Origin: Clostridium sp. NkU-1
GTDB taxonomy: Bacteria; Bacillota_A; Clostridia; Lachnospirales; Lachnospiraceae
Length of the DNA: 64,000 bases
Reading direction: 5' to 3'
Assembly (NCBI GenBank): GCA_001312405.1
Contig: BBDR01000006.1
Span: 1 to 64,000 of the forward strand
This document shows, in pieces, positions 36,914-45,983 of the stretch; within the stretch, counting starts at the first letter, position 1; each line of letters starts with the position of its first letter. The notes under the pieces were generated by a model. The model saw nothing but the letters and a program-made list of their open reading frames with translations, was not told the origin of the DNA and searched no databases. The translations under genes were made by a program, and so were the position numbers.

Positions 36914-36959
36914 TGTTTGAACATCCATATCAACCATGTGGGTGTTCAAACATTTTTTT
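36914..36959 (+). terminator. Terminator of the deacetylase gene
   Basis: TGTTTGAACA / TGTTCAAACA followed by seven T. The next 200 bases (36960-37157) hold no supportable gene. Confidence 0.85.
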
Positions 36960-37157
36960 GTTCAGATACTGACTGCCATCAGTAATGTCATTAACACCAG
37001 GCAGGCGGAGTTTACTGATAAGGAATGCGTAATCATGAAGCAGCATTCTTTTATTCGTGAAAACCAATTTGATTTTTCAGATGCCCACATAGTCATCAGC
37101 TTAAGCCATGAAGGGAGTATGGGATAAACAAGTTTTGGCAATAGTTTGAAAAGCAAT

Positions 37158-37200
37158 AGTCAAGCAGATATTCGCAATCCGCGACCCTGCTTACTTGATT
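37158..37200 (+). repeat. Dispersed intergenic element, copy 4
   Basis: Identical to copy 1 over 35 bases (AGTCAAGCAGATATTCGCAA, then TCCGCGACCCTGCTT), followed by ACTTGATTCGGTTAAA. Lies just upstream of the ytrA promoter. Confidence 0.78.
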
Positions 37201-37216
37201 CGGTTAAAAAAAATTA

Positions 37217-37282
37217 TTGACAAATATGCAAAATGATTGTATTATTGTATTAAACGATTAGTACAACAATACAATAATACAA
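37217..37282 (+). promoter_or_regulatory. Promoter and long palindromic operator of the ytrA-type operon
   Basis: TTGACA (37217-37222), 17 nt, TATTAT (37240-37245). A perfect 15-bp inverted repeat, TTGTATTATTGTATT (37237-37251) and AATACAATAATACAA (37268-37282), covers the -10 box and transcription start. This fits an autoregulatory site for the GntR/YtrA protein encoded directly behind it. Confidence 0.75.
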
Positions 37283-37296
37283 AAGGAGGCGGTATC

Positions 37297-37671
37297 ATGA
37301 TCTGGAAACTGACCGATGACCGGCCGATCTGGATACAACTTGTGGATCAGCTCACTTTGCGCATCGTGTCCGGTGTATATGCATCCGGCGCGGCTGTGCC
37401 AACGGTACGTGCACTGGCCAGCGAGGCGGGTGTTAACCCGAATACGATGCAGCGTGCACTGGCGGAGTTAGAAAGCAGGGGTTTGGTAGAAACGCGCCGC
37501 ACAGCAGGGCGGATGGTTACAGAGGATTTATCACTCATCCGCAGCGTGCGGGAGGAGCTTGCCCATGGGCGGATGGAGGAATTTCTTGCGTCCATGCGTG
37601 CCCTGGGCTATACCGATGAACAAACCCGCCAGCTGCTTGCAGCATGGGATAAAAAGGAGGAACATTTATGA
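37297..37671 (+). CDS. GntR-family (YtrA-type) transcriptional regulator
   Basis: 124 residues from ATG 37297 behind AAAGGAGG. Winged-helix domain: 'DRPIWIQLVDQLTLRIVSGV', 'VPTVRALASEAGVNPNTMQR' (recognition helix), 'ALAELESRGLVETRRTAGRM'. A short ~40-residue helical C-terminus replaces the large effector domain, as in YtrA. Stop overlaps the ABC ATPase start by 4 bases. YtrA-type regulators repress adjacent ABC operons and respond to cell-wall stress or metabolites. Confidence 0.88.
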   Translation: MIWKLTDDRPIWIQLVDQLTLRIVSGVYASGAAVPTVRALASEAGVNPNTMQRALAELESRGLVETRRTAGRMVTEDLSLIRSVREELAHGRMEEFLASMRALGYTDEQTRQLLAAWDKKEEHL

Positions 37672-38376
37672 ATCAGGAACTTATTACTGCGCGCGGCCTG
37701 ACTAAGATTTACAGCTCAAAGCCCGCGCTGGACCATATTGATCTGACGGTAGGACGTGGCCGCATTGTCGGCCTTCTGGGTCCAAACGGCTCAGGCAAGA
37801 CCACCTTTATCAAGCTTTTATGCGGACTCTTACAGCCCACATCCGGTACGCTGGAGGTAAACGGCAATGCGCCCGGCGTGGAAACCAAGTCAGTTATTTC
37901 TTACCTGCCAGACCGCATGTATTTTGCCGACTGGATGAAGGCCTGTGACTTAACAGACTTTTTTTGCCGATTTTTATGTGGATTTTGACCGTGCAAAGGC
38001 ATTGGAAATGTTTGGGGCTCTTGGCATCCGGCCAAGTGACCGGCTCAAGACCATGTCTAAGGGTACGAAAGAAAAGGTGCAGCTTGCACTTATCATGAGC
38101 CGTAAGGCACAGCTTTACCTCCTTGACGAACCCATCGGCGGCGTTGACCCGGCAGCACGTGACTTCATCCTGAACACGATTCTGACCAACTATAACGAAA
38201 ATGGCACGGTTATGCTGTCCACACACCTGATTTCTGATATTGAGCGCGTGCTGGATGAGGCCATTTTTCTGCAAAACGGCAAGGTTGTGCGCCACGACAC
38301 TGTGGATAACATCCGCGAGCAGGAAGGCAAGTCAGTGGATCAGCTGTTCCGCGAAATCTTCGCGTACGGAAGCTAA
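37668..38376 (+). CDS. ABC transporter ATP-binding protein (YtrB-like)
   Basis: About 235 residues. Walker A GPNGSGKTT, Q-loop region 'VISYLPDRMYFADWM', signature 'MSKGTKEKVQLALIM' (SKGTK instead of SGGQ, common in this family), Walker B 'LYLLDEPIGGVDP', switch 'MLSTHLISDIE'. One extra T in the T-run near 37965 breaks the frame. Works with the membrane protein encoded downstream. Confidence 0.87.
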
Positions 38377-38393
38377 GAAAAGGAGGAAGTAAG

Positions 38394-39265
38394 ATGTTTG
38401 GCAAACTTTGTAAATACGAATTTAAATCCATTGTGCGCACGCTTGCGCCAATTTATCTGGCGATTATCGCCATATCCATTCTCAATGCGTTTATGGGCGT
38501 AGGCTCGCTGGTCAACGGTTATTATAGCAACCTGATGTCTGGCTTAAGCTTTGGCCGCGGCATTTTGGGGCTTATTCAGACGGTCTCCGTAATCGCCTAC
38601 TTCGGCGTTCTGATCGCGATGAGTGTACTGACGCTGATCGTTGTCATTCAGCGGTTTTATAAAGGACTTCTGTGCGACGAAGGCTATTTGATGTTTACCC
38701 TGCCGGTGAAGCCTGGCAGCTGATCGCAGCAAAGGGCACGGTAGCATTTGTGATGTCCATGGCCAGCATCCTGACGGCTATGGTATCCATTTTTATACTG
38801 GTGCTGGGCACAGCAGGTACCTCCAAGGTTTTTGCAGCAATTACCGATCCTCAGGTTTGGGCTGCCATCAACAGTGGGTTAGCTCAGGTTCCGTCCTGGC
38901 CGCTGCTTGTGTTTGAGATGATTATTCTGGCTATTACCAGTGGACTGGTACAGCTTTATCATATGTACTTTTCCATGGCACTGGGCCATCTGGCAAACAA
39001 GTACCGAGTAATGATGTCTGTTGTTGCCTTTATTGTTATATCTATGCTTTTTAGCTTTATTAACGGCTTCTTGATGATCGTACTGTCAAATGTACCATCC
39101 TTTCAATCGTTCTTCAACAGGATTGATACGATGCCCGGCGCAGAGGGGATTTCCTTAGTCATGCACCTGACCTTCATTGGTTCGGCTATTTACAACGTAA
39201 TTCTGCTTGTAATATTCTTTTTCGGTACTGAGCGCATCTTGTCCAAGCGCCTCAATCTGGAGTAA
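38394..39265 (+). CDS. ABC transporter permease (YtrC/D-like)
   Basis: About 290 residues, ATG 38394 behind AGGAGG. N-terminal 'MFGKLCKYEFKSIVRTLAPI' followed by about six hydrophobic segments and ending 'ERILSKRLNLE'. One missing base near 38710 changes frame. Partner of the ATPase upstream; an export or lipid/peptide-resistance function is typical of YtrBC systems. Followed by a terminator at 39363. Confidence 0.82.
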
Positions 39266-39362
39266 TTAAAAAAAAGTCTGAACATAAAAGCAACAAAAGA
39301 GGGTGCGCATAGTCAGTGACATTAAGCGAAAGGATGTATAAAATCAACAATTAAAAATCTTG

Positions 39363-39402
39363 CCTCGCAATTGATTAAAAAAATTAATTGTGAGGTATTT
39401 TT
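39363..39402 (+). terminator. Terminator of the ytrA-type operon
   Basis: CCTCGCAATT / AATTGTGAGG (10 bp, one G-T) with an A-rich loop, followed by TATTTTTTAT. Confidence 0.8.
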
Positions 39403-39561
39403 TATGATTTGGATCCATTCAAACCCTTTATTCAGGAATTACAGCAAGAGGTACCTGTCATAAAAATGATGGAGGTAGCTGACCCGCTATTTGCAAGAAA
39501 AAGCCAATGATAACGAGAGGTATAAATTGGGGGAAAAGGTGATGGTATTATGCAAGTGAGT

Positions 39562-39617
39562 GGTCGGGGGTATCCCAAAAGTTAAATTTAAAAATAACTT
39601 TTGGGATACCCCCGGCC
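39562..39617. repeat. Very long near-perfect hairpin
   Basis: GGTCGGGGGTATCCCAAAAG (39562 on) pairs with the complementary arm ending at 39617, 23 bp with a single T-G pair and a 10-nt A/T loop. There is no T-run on either side, so it is not a simple terminator. Between 39403 and 39561 are only short broken frames. Confidence 0.7.
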
Positions 39618-39655
39618 GCTTGATTCAGAATGATAGAAGATAGGATGAAATCCGT

Positions 39656-40860
39656 TTATTTCTCATCACAAACCTGAAAAATATAAAATTTCAGGTAATA
39701 AGAGGTTTCGTCACCTGCCCACAGAATGGATGATCCGCCGCCTGGGTCCGGTATTCTACCTGGCGGAGCCGTTTATGGACGTTAGCGGCTGCCTCCCGGA
39801 TGGTTTTAGTGAAAAGTTCAGGGGTCATGAAATGGGAGCAGGAGCAGGTAGCTAAATAACCGCCGTCCCTGACCAGCTTCATGCCGCGAAGATTGATTTC
39901 ACGGTAGCCTTTTACTGCATTTTTTTACAGAGTTCCTGGATTTGGTGAAGGCAGGAGGATCCAGGATCACCACATCAAAGGTTTCCCCGTCTTTCTCCAG
40001 CTGGGGAAGAAGTTCAAAAACATCGGCACACTGAAAATCCACCCGGTCAGATAAGCCGTTTAATGCAGCATTTTCTTTTGCCTGGCGACGCCAAGCTCAG
40101 AGGCATCCACGCCAAGGACCTCTCTGGCTCCGGCAATGCCGGCATTTAAAGCAAAGGAACCGGTGTGAGTAAAGCAGTCTAAGACCCGCTTGTCTTTACA
40201 TAAGCGCTGAATGGCAAGGCGGTTGTATTTCTGGTCAAGGAAAAATCCGGTCTTCTGGCCTTCCTGGACGTCAACCAGGTATTTAACACCATTTTCTGTG
40301 ATTTTCACTTTCGTGTCAAAGGAAGGTCCGATGAAGTCCTTAAAGCGCTCCATGCCCTCCTGGAGGCGGACCTTGGCGTCGCTTCTTTCGTAAACACCGC
40401 GGATTTTTATTCCGTCTTCTTCCAGAACCTTTTTCAGCTTTTCCAGGATCACAGGCTTTAGCCGGTCAATGCCAAGGGCCAGGGATTCCACTACAAGGAC
40501 ATCGTCGAACTTGTCCACCACGATGCCGGGAAGGAAGTCGGCTTCTCCGAATATGAGGCGGCAGCTGGAAGTGTCCACAGTGGCCTTACGGTATTCCCAT
40601 GCATTGCGGACCCGCATTTCCAGGAAGCTTTCGTTTATTGCTGTATCTTTTTTCCGGGACATGATGCGGACGGTTAACCTGGAATTGGTATTGATGAAGC
40701 CATGGCCCAGGAAATAGCCGTCAAAGTCCTCTACAGATACGAGATCACCGTTGGTATAATCTCCGGTGATGGTATCGATTTCATTGTCATAGATCCACAG
40801 GCCGCCGGCTTTTAATGAACGGCCTTCTCCTTTTTTTAATCTTACGGTTGCTGATTCCAT
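39656..40860 (-). CDS. RlmI-like class I rRNA (cytosine-C5) methyltransferase
   Basis: About 400 residues. Start ATG 40860 (MESATVRLKKG), nine bases behind GGAG; the much longer upstream extension in the same frame lies inside the neighbouring gene and is not real. N-terminal PUA domain ('GGLWIYDNEIDTITGDYTNG'), then a SAM-dependent domain: 'QEGQKTGFFLDQKYNR', 'VLDCFTHTGSFALNAGIAGA', 'DVVILDPPAFTKSR', 'LATCSCSHFMT'. Frame breaks near 40085, 39920 and 39705; repairing the last gives 'YYLKFYIFQV' and the stop at 39656. By family it methylates 23S rRNA. Confidence 0.87.
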
Positions 40861-40874
40861 AAGCATACACTCCT

Positions 40875-41825
40875 TTATTGATGAGATTGACCTCGTTTCA
40901 GCGAGGTGAGCAGCCGGTATAACGGCTGGAACAAAATGAGGGACAGAAAGAAATTCCCTGTTCCGTGGATGATATCGTATGGAATTCCTGCAGCCCACCA
41001 GGCCAGAGCTGCGCCAGGGCCTCCGGCAATGAAGTAGAACCCGGAGCAGAATAATCCAAACAACATTCCAAAGATTCCAGAAACCACGGATATGCCAAAA
41101 GTTTTTGGCGTTTTGTTTTTGTAAATCAAAAATACGGCGGCCGGGAGAATGGGCCACACATACAGATAGGAAAACCACCAGAGTCCGAAGCCGTAGACCA
41201 ACCCTTCCAATACAACAAACACGTATAGGATGAGCCATACGTGTTTGCGGAATACGAGGGTGTATAAAATTAGAAGCAGGGATACCAGTTCTATGTTGGG
41301 AAGCCAGGACAAACTTACCTGGCTGACAAATAAAAGGGCTGAAAGCAGTGCGTCTAATACCAGTTCCCTGGTGGTAAACAGGGGATGGTTTTTCATGATT
41401 TTTTTAATTTCCTCAGAGGACAGGGTGTATTGAAAGGTATAGCGCTCTCCATCCTTGATGGCCTGCTGGCTCACTCCATAATTGCAAGGTTCCCCGTCGC
41501 AGAGAAGAGCCCAGTAAGCGCCGTCCTTTTGGTAGTCTGCCCGTTTTCCATTAATTGTAGTGACCATCAGGCCAAGTTCTTCGGAAGTGGTTCCATCGAT
41601 TTGAAGGTTTGGTATGGATTTTAGCGCCTCTGAGAGAAACTGCGCTTCTGTAGTTATCTGGTAATGGTCCGTAACTCCGTTATCATATACCACTTCAATG
41701 GAAATGCTTTTTGGCCCAGCCATTGGAACCGGTTTTGTCAGGGTATATACGACCAACAGAAGTGCCAGGACCGCAATGGCGGCGCAGCCTCCCAAAAAGG
41801 GAGAAAGCCTCTTAAACTTATTCAT
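40875..41825 (-). CDS. DUF4430 domain fused to an ECF-type S-component-like membrane domain
   Basis: 316 residues, intact. One N-terminal helix (residues ~8-30), an extracellular DUF4430 domain (~40-140; 'ALKSIPNLQIDGTTSEELGL', 'ADYQKDGAYWALLCDGEPCN', 'IKDGERYTFQYTL'), then about six membrane helices (~155-305) with 'FGLWWFSYLYVWPILPAAVF' and a Gly/Ala-rich end. DUF4430 is related to the cobalamin-binding domain of transcobalamin, and the membrane half resembles substrate-specific components of energy-coupling-factor transporters. Vitamin uptake is a plausible guess only. The gene lies 14 bases upstream of the methyltransferase on the same strand. Confidence 0.78.
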   Translation of the reverse strand: MNKFKRLSPFLGGCAAIAVLALLLVVYTLTKPVPMAGPKSISIEVVYDNGVTDHYQITTEAQFLSEALKSIPNLQIDGTTSEELGLMVTTINGKRADYQKDGAYWALLCDGEPCNYGVSQQAIKDGERYTFQYTLSSEEIKKIMKNHPLFTTRELVLDALLSALLFVSQVSLSWLPNIELVSLLLILYTLVFRKHVWLILYVFVVLEGLVYGFGLWWFSYLYVWPILPAAVFLIYKNKTPKTFGISVVSGIFGMLFGLFCSGFYFIAGGPGAALAWWAAGIPYDIIHGTGNFFLSLILFQPLYRLLTSLKRGQSHQ

Positions 41826-42021
41826 AATCTGCTGACTTCCTTTTTTATTATTTGCCTCTTATTGAAACAAGAGGGTATGCAAGCATTCCTGAATCTGACT
41901 AAATGCTTGGATTAGTATAGCATATATCCATGGCAGGCCGCAAGAACAGAATTTCCATCTTTTCTTAAAATACCCTTTGATGTATAATAAATGGGTATTG
42001 TTTGGGAAAGAAGGTGGATAG

Positions 42022-42636
42022 ATGACTGTGAATGAGCAGATTTTAGAAGAAATAGCAGCTTGTGAAAAGCTTTTGATCGGAATCGGTGAGGAATGGAAGG
42101 CAGAGGGAATACCGGATATGGAAAGTCTTTATGAGAAGATGAACGGACTCATAAAGGACAAGGATTATTTTATTGTAACCACAGTTACCGATGGAGAGAT
42201 ACTGAAATCTCCCTGGAACAGAGCCGGCTGGTAGCTCTGCGGGAACGAGACATGGAAGCAGTGCTCCAAATCCTGTACAAAAGATATATGGGAGCCGGAT
42301 GAGATTCCCCAGGATGTCTGTCCTCATTGCGGGGCTCCTCTTACGGGAAATACCATAGAGGCAGAGGATTACATAGAAGAGGGCTACCTTCCCCAGTGGA
42401 AGGCCTATACCACGTGGCTGGCAGGGACTCTTAATAAAAAGCTGCTGGTTTTGGAACTGGGGGCAGGCTTTAAGACTCCTACGGTCATCCGCTGGCCCTT
42501 TGAGAAAACCGTGTCCATAAACAATAAGGCCCATATGTACCGGATTCACGGGAAGTTTGCCCAGCTGCCGGAAACTGTAAAGGGAAAGGCTGATGCTGTT
42601 TTAGAGAATTCTACGGAATTCTTTCGGAAATTGTAG
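42022..42636 (+). CDS. Hypothetical protein with zinc-ribbon-like Cys pairs
   Basis: About 204 residues; ATG 42022 behind AAAGAAGG. One missing base near 42210 splits it. The second half has 'VAPCGNETWKQCSKSC' and 'VCPHCGAPLTGNT', two Cys pairs likely to hold a zinc, followed by 'LLVLELGAGFKTPTVIRWPF' and 'ALIGNED'-free text; the C-terminus continues 'AHMYRIHGKFAQLP'. The Cys-pair spacing and the final segment recall Sir2-type deacetylases, but the NAD-binding Gly motifs are not evident at the N-terminus, so I leave the function open. Confidence 0.6.
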
Positions 42637-42707
42637 CCTTATTTTTCGTTGTACATTACACGTTACTGTGTTAAAATGTTGGAAAAAGGCGTAAAGAGGT
42701 GACGGCT

Positions 42708-43314
42708 ATGATTGTGATAATCGACTACGATGCTGGAAACTTAAAAAGTGTGGAGAAAGCCCTGACCGCGCTGGGAGAAAAGCCGGTGGTAAGCAGGGAA
42801 AAGGAAATCCTCCTTTCTGCGGACAAGGTGATTCTTCCGGGTGTTGGCTCCTTTGGCGATGCATGGAAAAGCTTCATCAATATGACTGGTGGATGTGATT
42901 CATCAGGTGGTTTCAAGAGGAACGCCTTTACTGGGGATATGCCTGGGACTTCAGCTTTTCTTTGAAAGCAGCACAGAGTGCGAAGGGGTCAGGGGACTTT
43001 CCCTGCTTCCGGGTAAGATTGTAAGATTTCCGCAGACGCCGGGGCTTAAAGTTCCTCATATGGGCTGGAACCGTCTGGATATAAAGCCTGATGCAAGACT
43101 TTTTAAAGGAATTGATTCCGGGGCATATGTGTATTTTGTCCATTCATATTATTTAGAGGCGGGACGGGAATCCGATGTGGCCGCATCTGCAGTCTATGGT
43201 ATCAGGTTTGGGGCATCGGTGGAACGGGAAAATCTTTTTGCCTGCCAGTTCCATCCGGAGAAAAGCGGCGATACTGGGTTAAAGATTCTGAAAAATTTCA
43301 TTGAATTGACTTAA
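42708..43314 (+). CDS. hisH: Imidazole glycerol phosphate synthase, glutaminase subunit
   Basis: About 202 residues from ATG 42708 behind AAAGAGG. Glutamine amidotransferase class I: '[15 protein letters not shown]', oxyanion '[12 protein letters not shown]', nucleophile Cys in '[13 protein letters not shown]', catalytic His/Glu in 'CQFHPEKSG'. It supplies ammonia to HisF in histidine biosynthesis. One indel near 42870 splits it. Twelve bases upstream of hisF; no other his genes are in the window. Confidence 0.93.
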
Positions 43315-43325
43315 GGAGGTGCCGG

Positions 43326-44087
43326 ATGCTTACGAAGAGGATCATTCCATGCCTGGATGTAATGGACGGAAGAGTGGTAAAGGGTGTTAATTTCGTGAAT
43401 TTAAAGGATGCCGGGGATCCGGTGGAGATTGCCGCGGCTTATGATAAGGCCGGTGCCGATGAGCTGGTATTTCTCGATATCACCGCCTCCTCTGATAACC
43501 GGAATACGGTGGTGGATATGGTGCGCCGGGTGGCGGAAAAGGTATTTATCCCCTTTACCGTTGGCGGTGGGATCCGCACGGTGGAGGATTTTAAAATGCT
43601 CTTAAGAGAAGGCGCGGATAAGATATCCATTAATTCTTCAGCCATCAACACCCCGCAGCTGATCTCCGAGGCAGCAGGCAAGTTCGGGCGTCAATGCGTG
43701 GTGGTTGCCATTGATGCCAGAAGGCGGATCGATGGAAGCGGATGGAACGTATATAAGAACGGAGGCAGGATCGATACCGGGCTGGATGCGGTGGAATGGG
43801 CTATGAAGGCAGATGGCCTTGGAGCAGGGGAGATCCTGCTTACCAGTATGGATTGTGACGGAACAAAGGCCGGATACGATGATGAGCTGAACCGTGTCAT
43901 AGGGGAGAATGTTTCCGTGCCGGTGATCGCTTCAGGCGGTGCAGGCACTATGGAGCATTTCCATCACGCTCTGACATACGGAAAGGCAGATGCAGCTCTG
44001 GCGGCATCCCTGTTCCATTACAAGGAGCTGGAGATCATGGAATTAAAACGGTATTTAAAGGCAATGGAAGTACCGGTGAGGATTTAA
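43326..44087 (+). CDS. hisF: Imidazole glycerol phosphate synthase, cyclase subunit
   Basis: 253 residues, intact (beta/alpha)8 barrel. '[19 protein letters not shown]' (catalytic Asp11), '[14 protein letters not shown]', '[14 protein letters not shown]', '[10 protein letters not shown]' (catalytic Asp), '[13 protein letters not shown]' and phosphate sites '[13 protein letters not shown]'. Ribosome site AAGGAGGT. Forms IGP and AICAR from PRFAR plus ammonia delivered by HisH. Confidence 0.97.
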   Translation: MLTKRIIPCLDVMDGRVVKGVNFVNLKDAGDPVEIAAAYDKAGADELVFLDITASSDNRNTVVDMVRRVAEKVFIPFTVGGGIRTVEDFKMLLREGADKISINSSAINTPQLISEAAGKFGRQCVVVAIDARRRIDGSGWNVYKNGGRIDTGLDAVEWAMKADGLGAGEILLTSMDCDGTKAGYDDELNRVIGENVSVPVIASGGAGTMEHFHHALTYGKADAALAASLFHYKELEIMELKRYLKAMEVPVRI

Positions 44088-44125
44088 AGATAAAAGTAAA
44101 ACATGGAAAATGCAAAGGAGAAAGA

Positions 44126-44800
44126 ATGGGAGCAATAGAGAACGACTGGCTGGAACCCTTAAGCGGAGAGTTTAAAAAGCCATATTACAGGGAACTTTAT
44201 CAGAAGGTGAAGCATGAATATGAAATGACCCAGGTCTTTCCGGACCCAAACGACATTTTTAATGCATTTCAGTTCACGCCCCTTTCCAATGTAAAGGTAG
44301 TGATTTTAGGGCAGGATCCTTATCATAATAATGGGCAGGCCCACGGGCTGTGTTTTTCTGTAAAGCCTGATGTGGATATTCCCCCGTCCCTGGTGAATAT
44401 TTATCAGGAGCTGCGGGAAGATTTAGGCTGTGAGATTCCGAATAACGGATATTTAAAAAAATGGGCTGACCAGGGGGTCATGCTCCTTAATACGGTGCTT
44501 ACCGTGCGCGCCCATGCGGCCAATTCCCACCAGGGAATCGGATGGGAGACCTTTACGGATGCTGCCATAAAGATTTTAAATGAACAGGACCGGCCCATGG
44601 TATTCCTTTTATGGGGACGTCCGGCTCAGAATAAGAAGGTGATGCTCACAAATCCCAGGCACCTGATTTTAGAGGCGCCTCACCCCAGCCCTCTTTCCGC
44701 TTACCGGGGATTCTTCGGCTGTAAACACTTTAGCAGAACCAATGCTTATTTAAAGGAAAATGGGCTGGAGCCTATTGACTGGCAGATTGAAAATATTTAA
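44126..44800 (+). CDS. ung: Uracil-DNA glycosylase
   Basis: 224 residues, intact, start behind AAAGGAGAAAGA. Family 1 UDG motifs: water-activating 'VVILGQDPYHNNGQAHGLCF', uracil pocket 'VMLLNTVLTVRAHAANSHQ', minor-groove loop 'APHPSPLSAYRGFFG'. Removes uracil from DNA. Eighteen bases upstream of uppP. Confidence 0.97.
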   Translation: MGAIENDWLEPLSGEFKKPYYRELYQKVKHEYEMTQVFPDPNDIFNAFQFTPLSNVKVVILGQDPYHNNGQAHGLCFSVKPDVDIPPSLVNIYQELREDLGCEIPNNGYLKKWADQGVMLLNTVLTVRAHAANSHQGIGWETFTDAAIKILNEQDRPMVFLLWGRPAQNKKVMLTNPRHLILEAPHPSPLSAYRGFFGCKHFSRTNAYLKENGLEPIDWQIENI

Positions 44801-44818
44801 AAAGACAGGGGAAAAGGA

Positions 44819-45647
44819 ATGAATATCATTGAGATTTTAAAAGTAATTGTTCTTGGAATTGTGGAGGGATTTACAGAGTGGCTTCCCATAAGCAGTACAG
44901 GCATATGATCCTGGTGGATGAAATCATACACCTAAATCAGCCGACCGCTTTAAAACATGTTTTGGTGGTAATCCAGCTGGGGGCGATCCTGGCGGTTCTG
45001 GTTCTGTATTTTGATAAGCTCAACCCCTTTTCAACCAGGAAGAAACCGGCGCAGAATCAGGCGACCCTGATTCTCTGGTCAAAGATTATTTTAGCCTGTA
45101 TTCCGGCCGCAGTAATCGGGCTCCTGGTAGATGATATCCTTGATGAGTATCTGATGAACGGCTATGTGGTGGCAGCGACCCTGATCCTTTATGGCGTGCT
45201 GTTTATCATCATAGAGAACCGGAACCAGTACCGGAGTTTTGAAGTACAGAAGGTGGGGGATATTTCGTACCAGACAGCTCTTTGGATCGGCCTGTTTCAG
45301 CTTTTAGCCCTGATTCCTGGTACCTCCCGTTCCGGCGCTACCATTCTCGGAGCATGATCCTGGGATGTTCCCGGGCAGCTTCTGCAGAGTTTTCCTTTTT
45401 CCTGGGAATCCCGGTGATGTTCGGAGCCAGCCTTTTAAAGGTTGTGAAATATGGACTGAATTTTACCGGTCCACAGATATTCTATCTGGTTTTAGGCATG
45501 GTGGTAGCTTTTGTTGTTTCTGTTTATTCTATTAAGTTCCTGATGGGATATATCAGACAGCATGATTTTAAATTCTTCGGATATTACAGAATTGTATTGG
45601 GCGCAGTAGTGTTTGTGTATTTTATCATTACGGCAATCCTTGGTTAA
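44819..45647 (+). CDS. uppP: Undecaprenyl-diphosphatase (BacA type)
   Basis: About 277 residues from ATG 44819. Catalytic motif 1 '[20 protein letters not shown]' (one G missing near 44901) and motif 2 '[13 protein letters not shown]', with eight or so membrane helices. A missing C near 45354 breaks the frame within '[19 protein letters not shown]'. It recycles undecaprenyl pyrophosphate in wall synthesis and gives bacitracin tolerance. A loss of this conserved gene is unlikely, so the breaks are probably sequencing errors. Confidence 0.93.
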
Positions 45648-45659
45648 GGAAATAATGAA

Positions 45660-45701
45660 AAGAGAGTTGATGATCAGCGTTATGCTAATATCAACTCTCT
45701 T
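45660..45701. terminator. Hairpin between converging uppP and the HPr-like gene
   Basis: AAGAGAGTTGAT / ATCAACTCTCTT, perfect 12-bp stem; only short T-runs, probably bidirectional. Confidence 0.65.
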
Positions 45702-45713
45702 CTGGATGATAAT

Positions 45714-45983
45714 TCATAAAGGTTCCTTTCTGACGGATAATGGCTGAAACAGCATTTCAATCCGTCCTTCGGCGGCCTGTTCATCAATGCCGTCGAAATG
45801 AAACTGTAAATTCCGGTTCTGTGTGTTAACCCCTTTTTTCATCTCGTCATAGTCCTTGACATTTACCTTTGTTAAACCGTAGTCAATATAAATATCACAG
45901 TCAAAGGAATTAGCGATTTTGATTAAGAGTGCGAGAGGGATAGGGGGGTAACGCAGCTGGATATCGACTTCAATGGTCCGCAT
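45714..45983 (-). CDS. HPr-like protein lacking the phosphorylation sites
   Basis: 89 residues from ATG 45983, seven bases behind AGGAGG. It aligns over its length with the PTS phosphocarrier HPr ('LLIKIANSFDCDIYIDYG', 'KVNVKDYDEMKKGV', 'FDGIDEQAAEGRIEMLF'). The active-site segment G-hydrophobic-HARPA is replaced by RYPPIPLAL, and the regulatory Ser46 region by VKDYDEM. It cannot carry phosphate at either known site, so it would be a binding or regulatory protein if functional. Homology is by fold pattern and should be tested. Confidence 0.65.
   Translation of the reverse strand: MRTIEVDIQLRYPPIPLALLIKIANSFDCDIYIDYGLTKVNVKDYDEMKKGVNTQNRNLQFHFDGIDEQAAEGRIEMLFQPLSVRKEPL

Noticed and set aside
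40861..41238. A 126-residue N-terminal extension of the RlmI-like methyltransferase
   Set aside because: It lies wholly within the DUF4430/ECF gene in another frame, has no ribosome site, and the family starts at the PUA domain (ATG 40860).
41826..42021. Cobalamin riboswitch upstream of the DUF4430/ECF gene
   Set aside because: Only ~195 bases of AT-rich sequence without the B12-box or a terminator-like hairpin.
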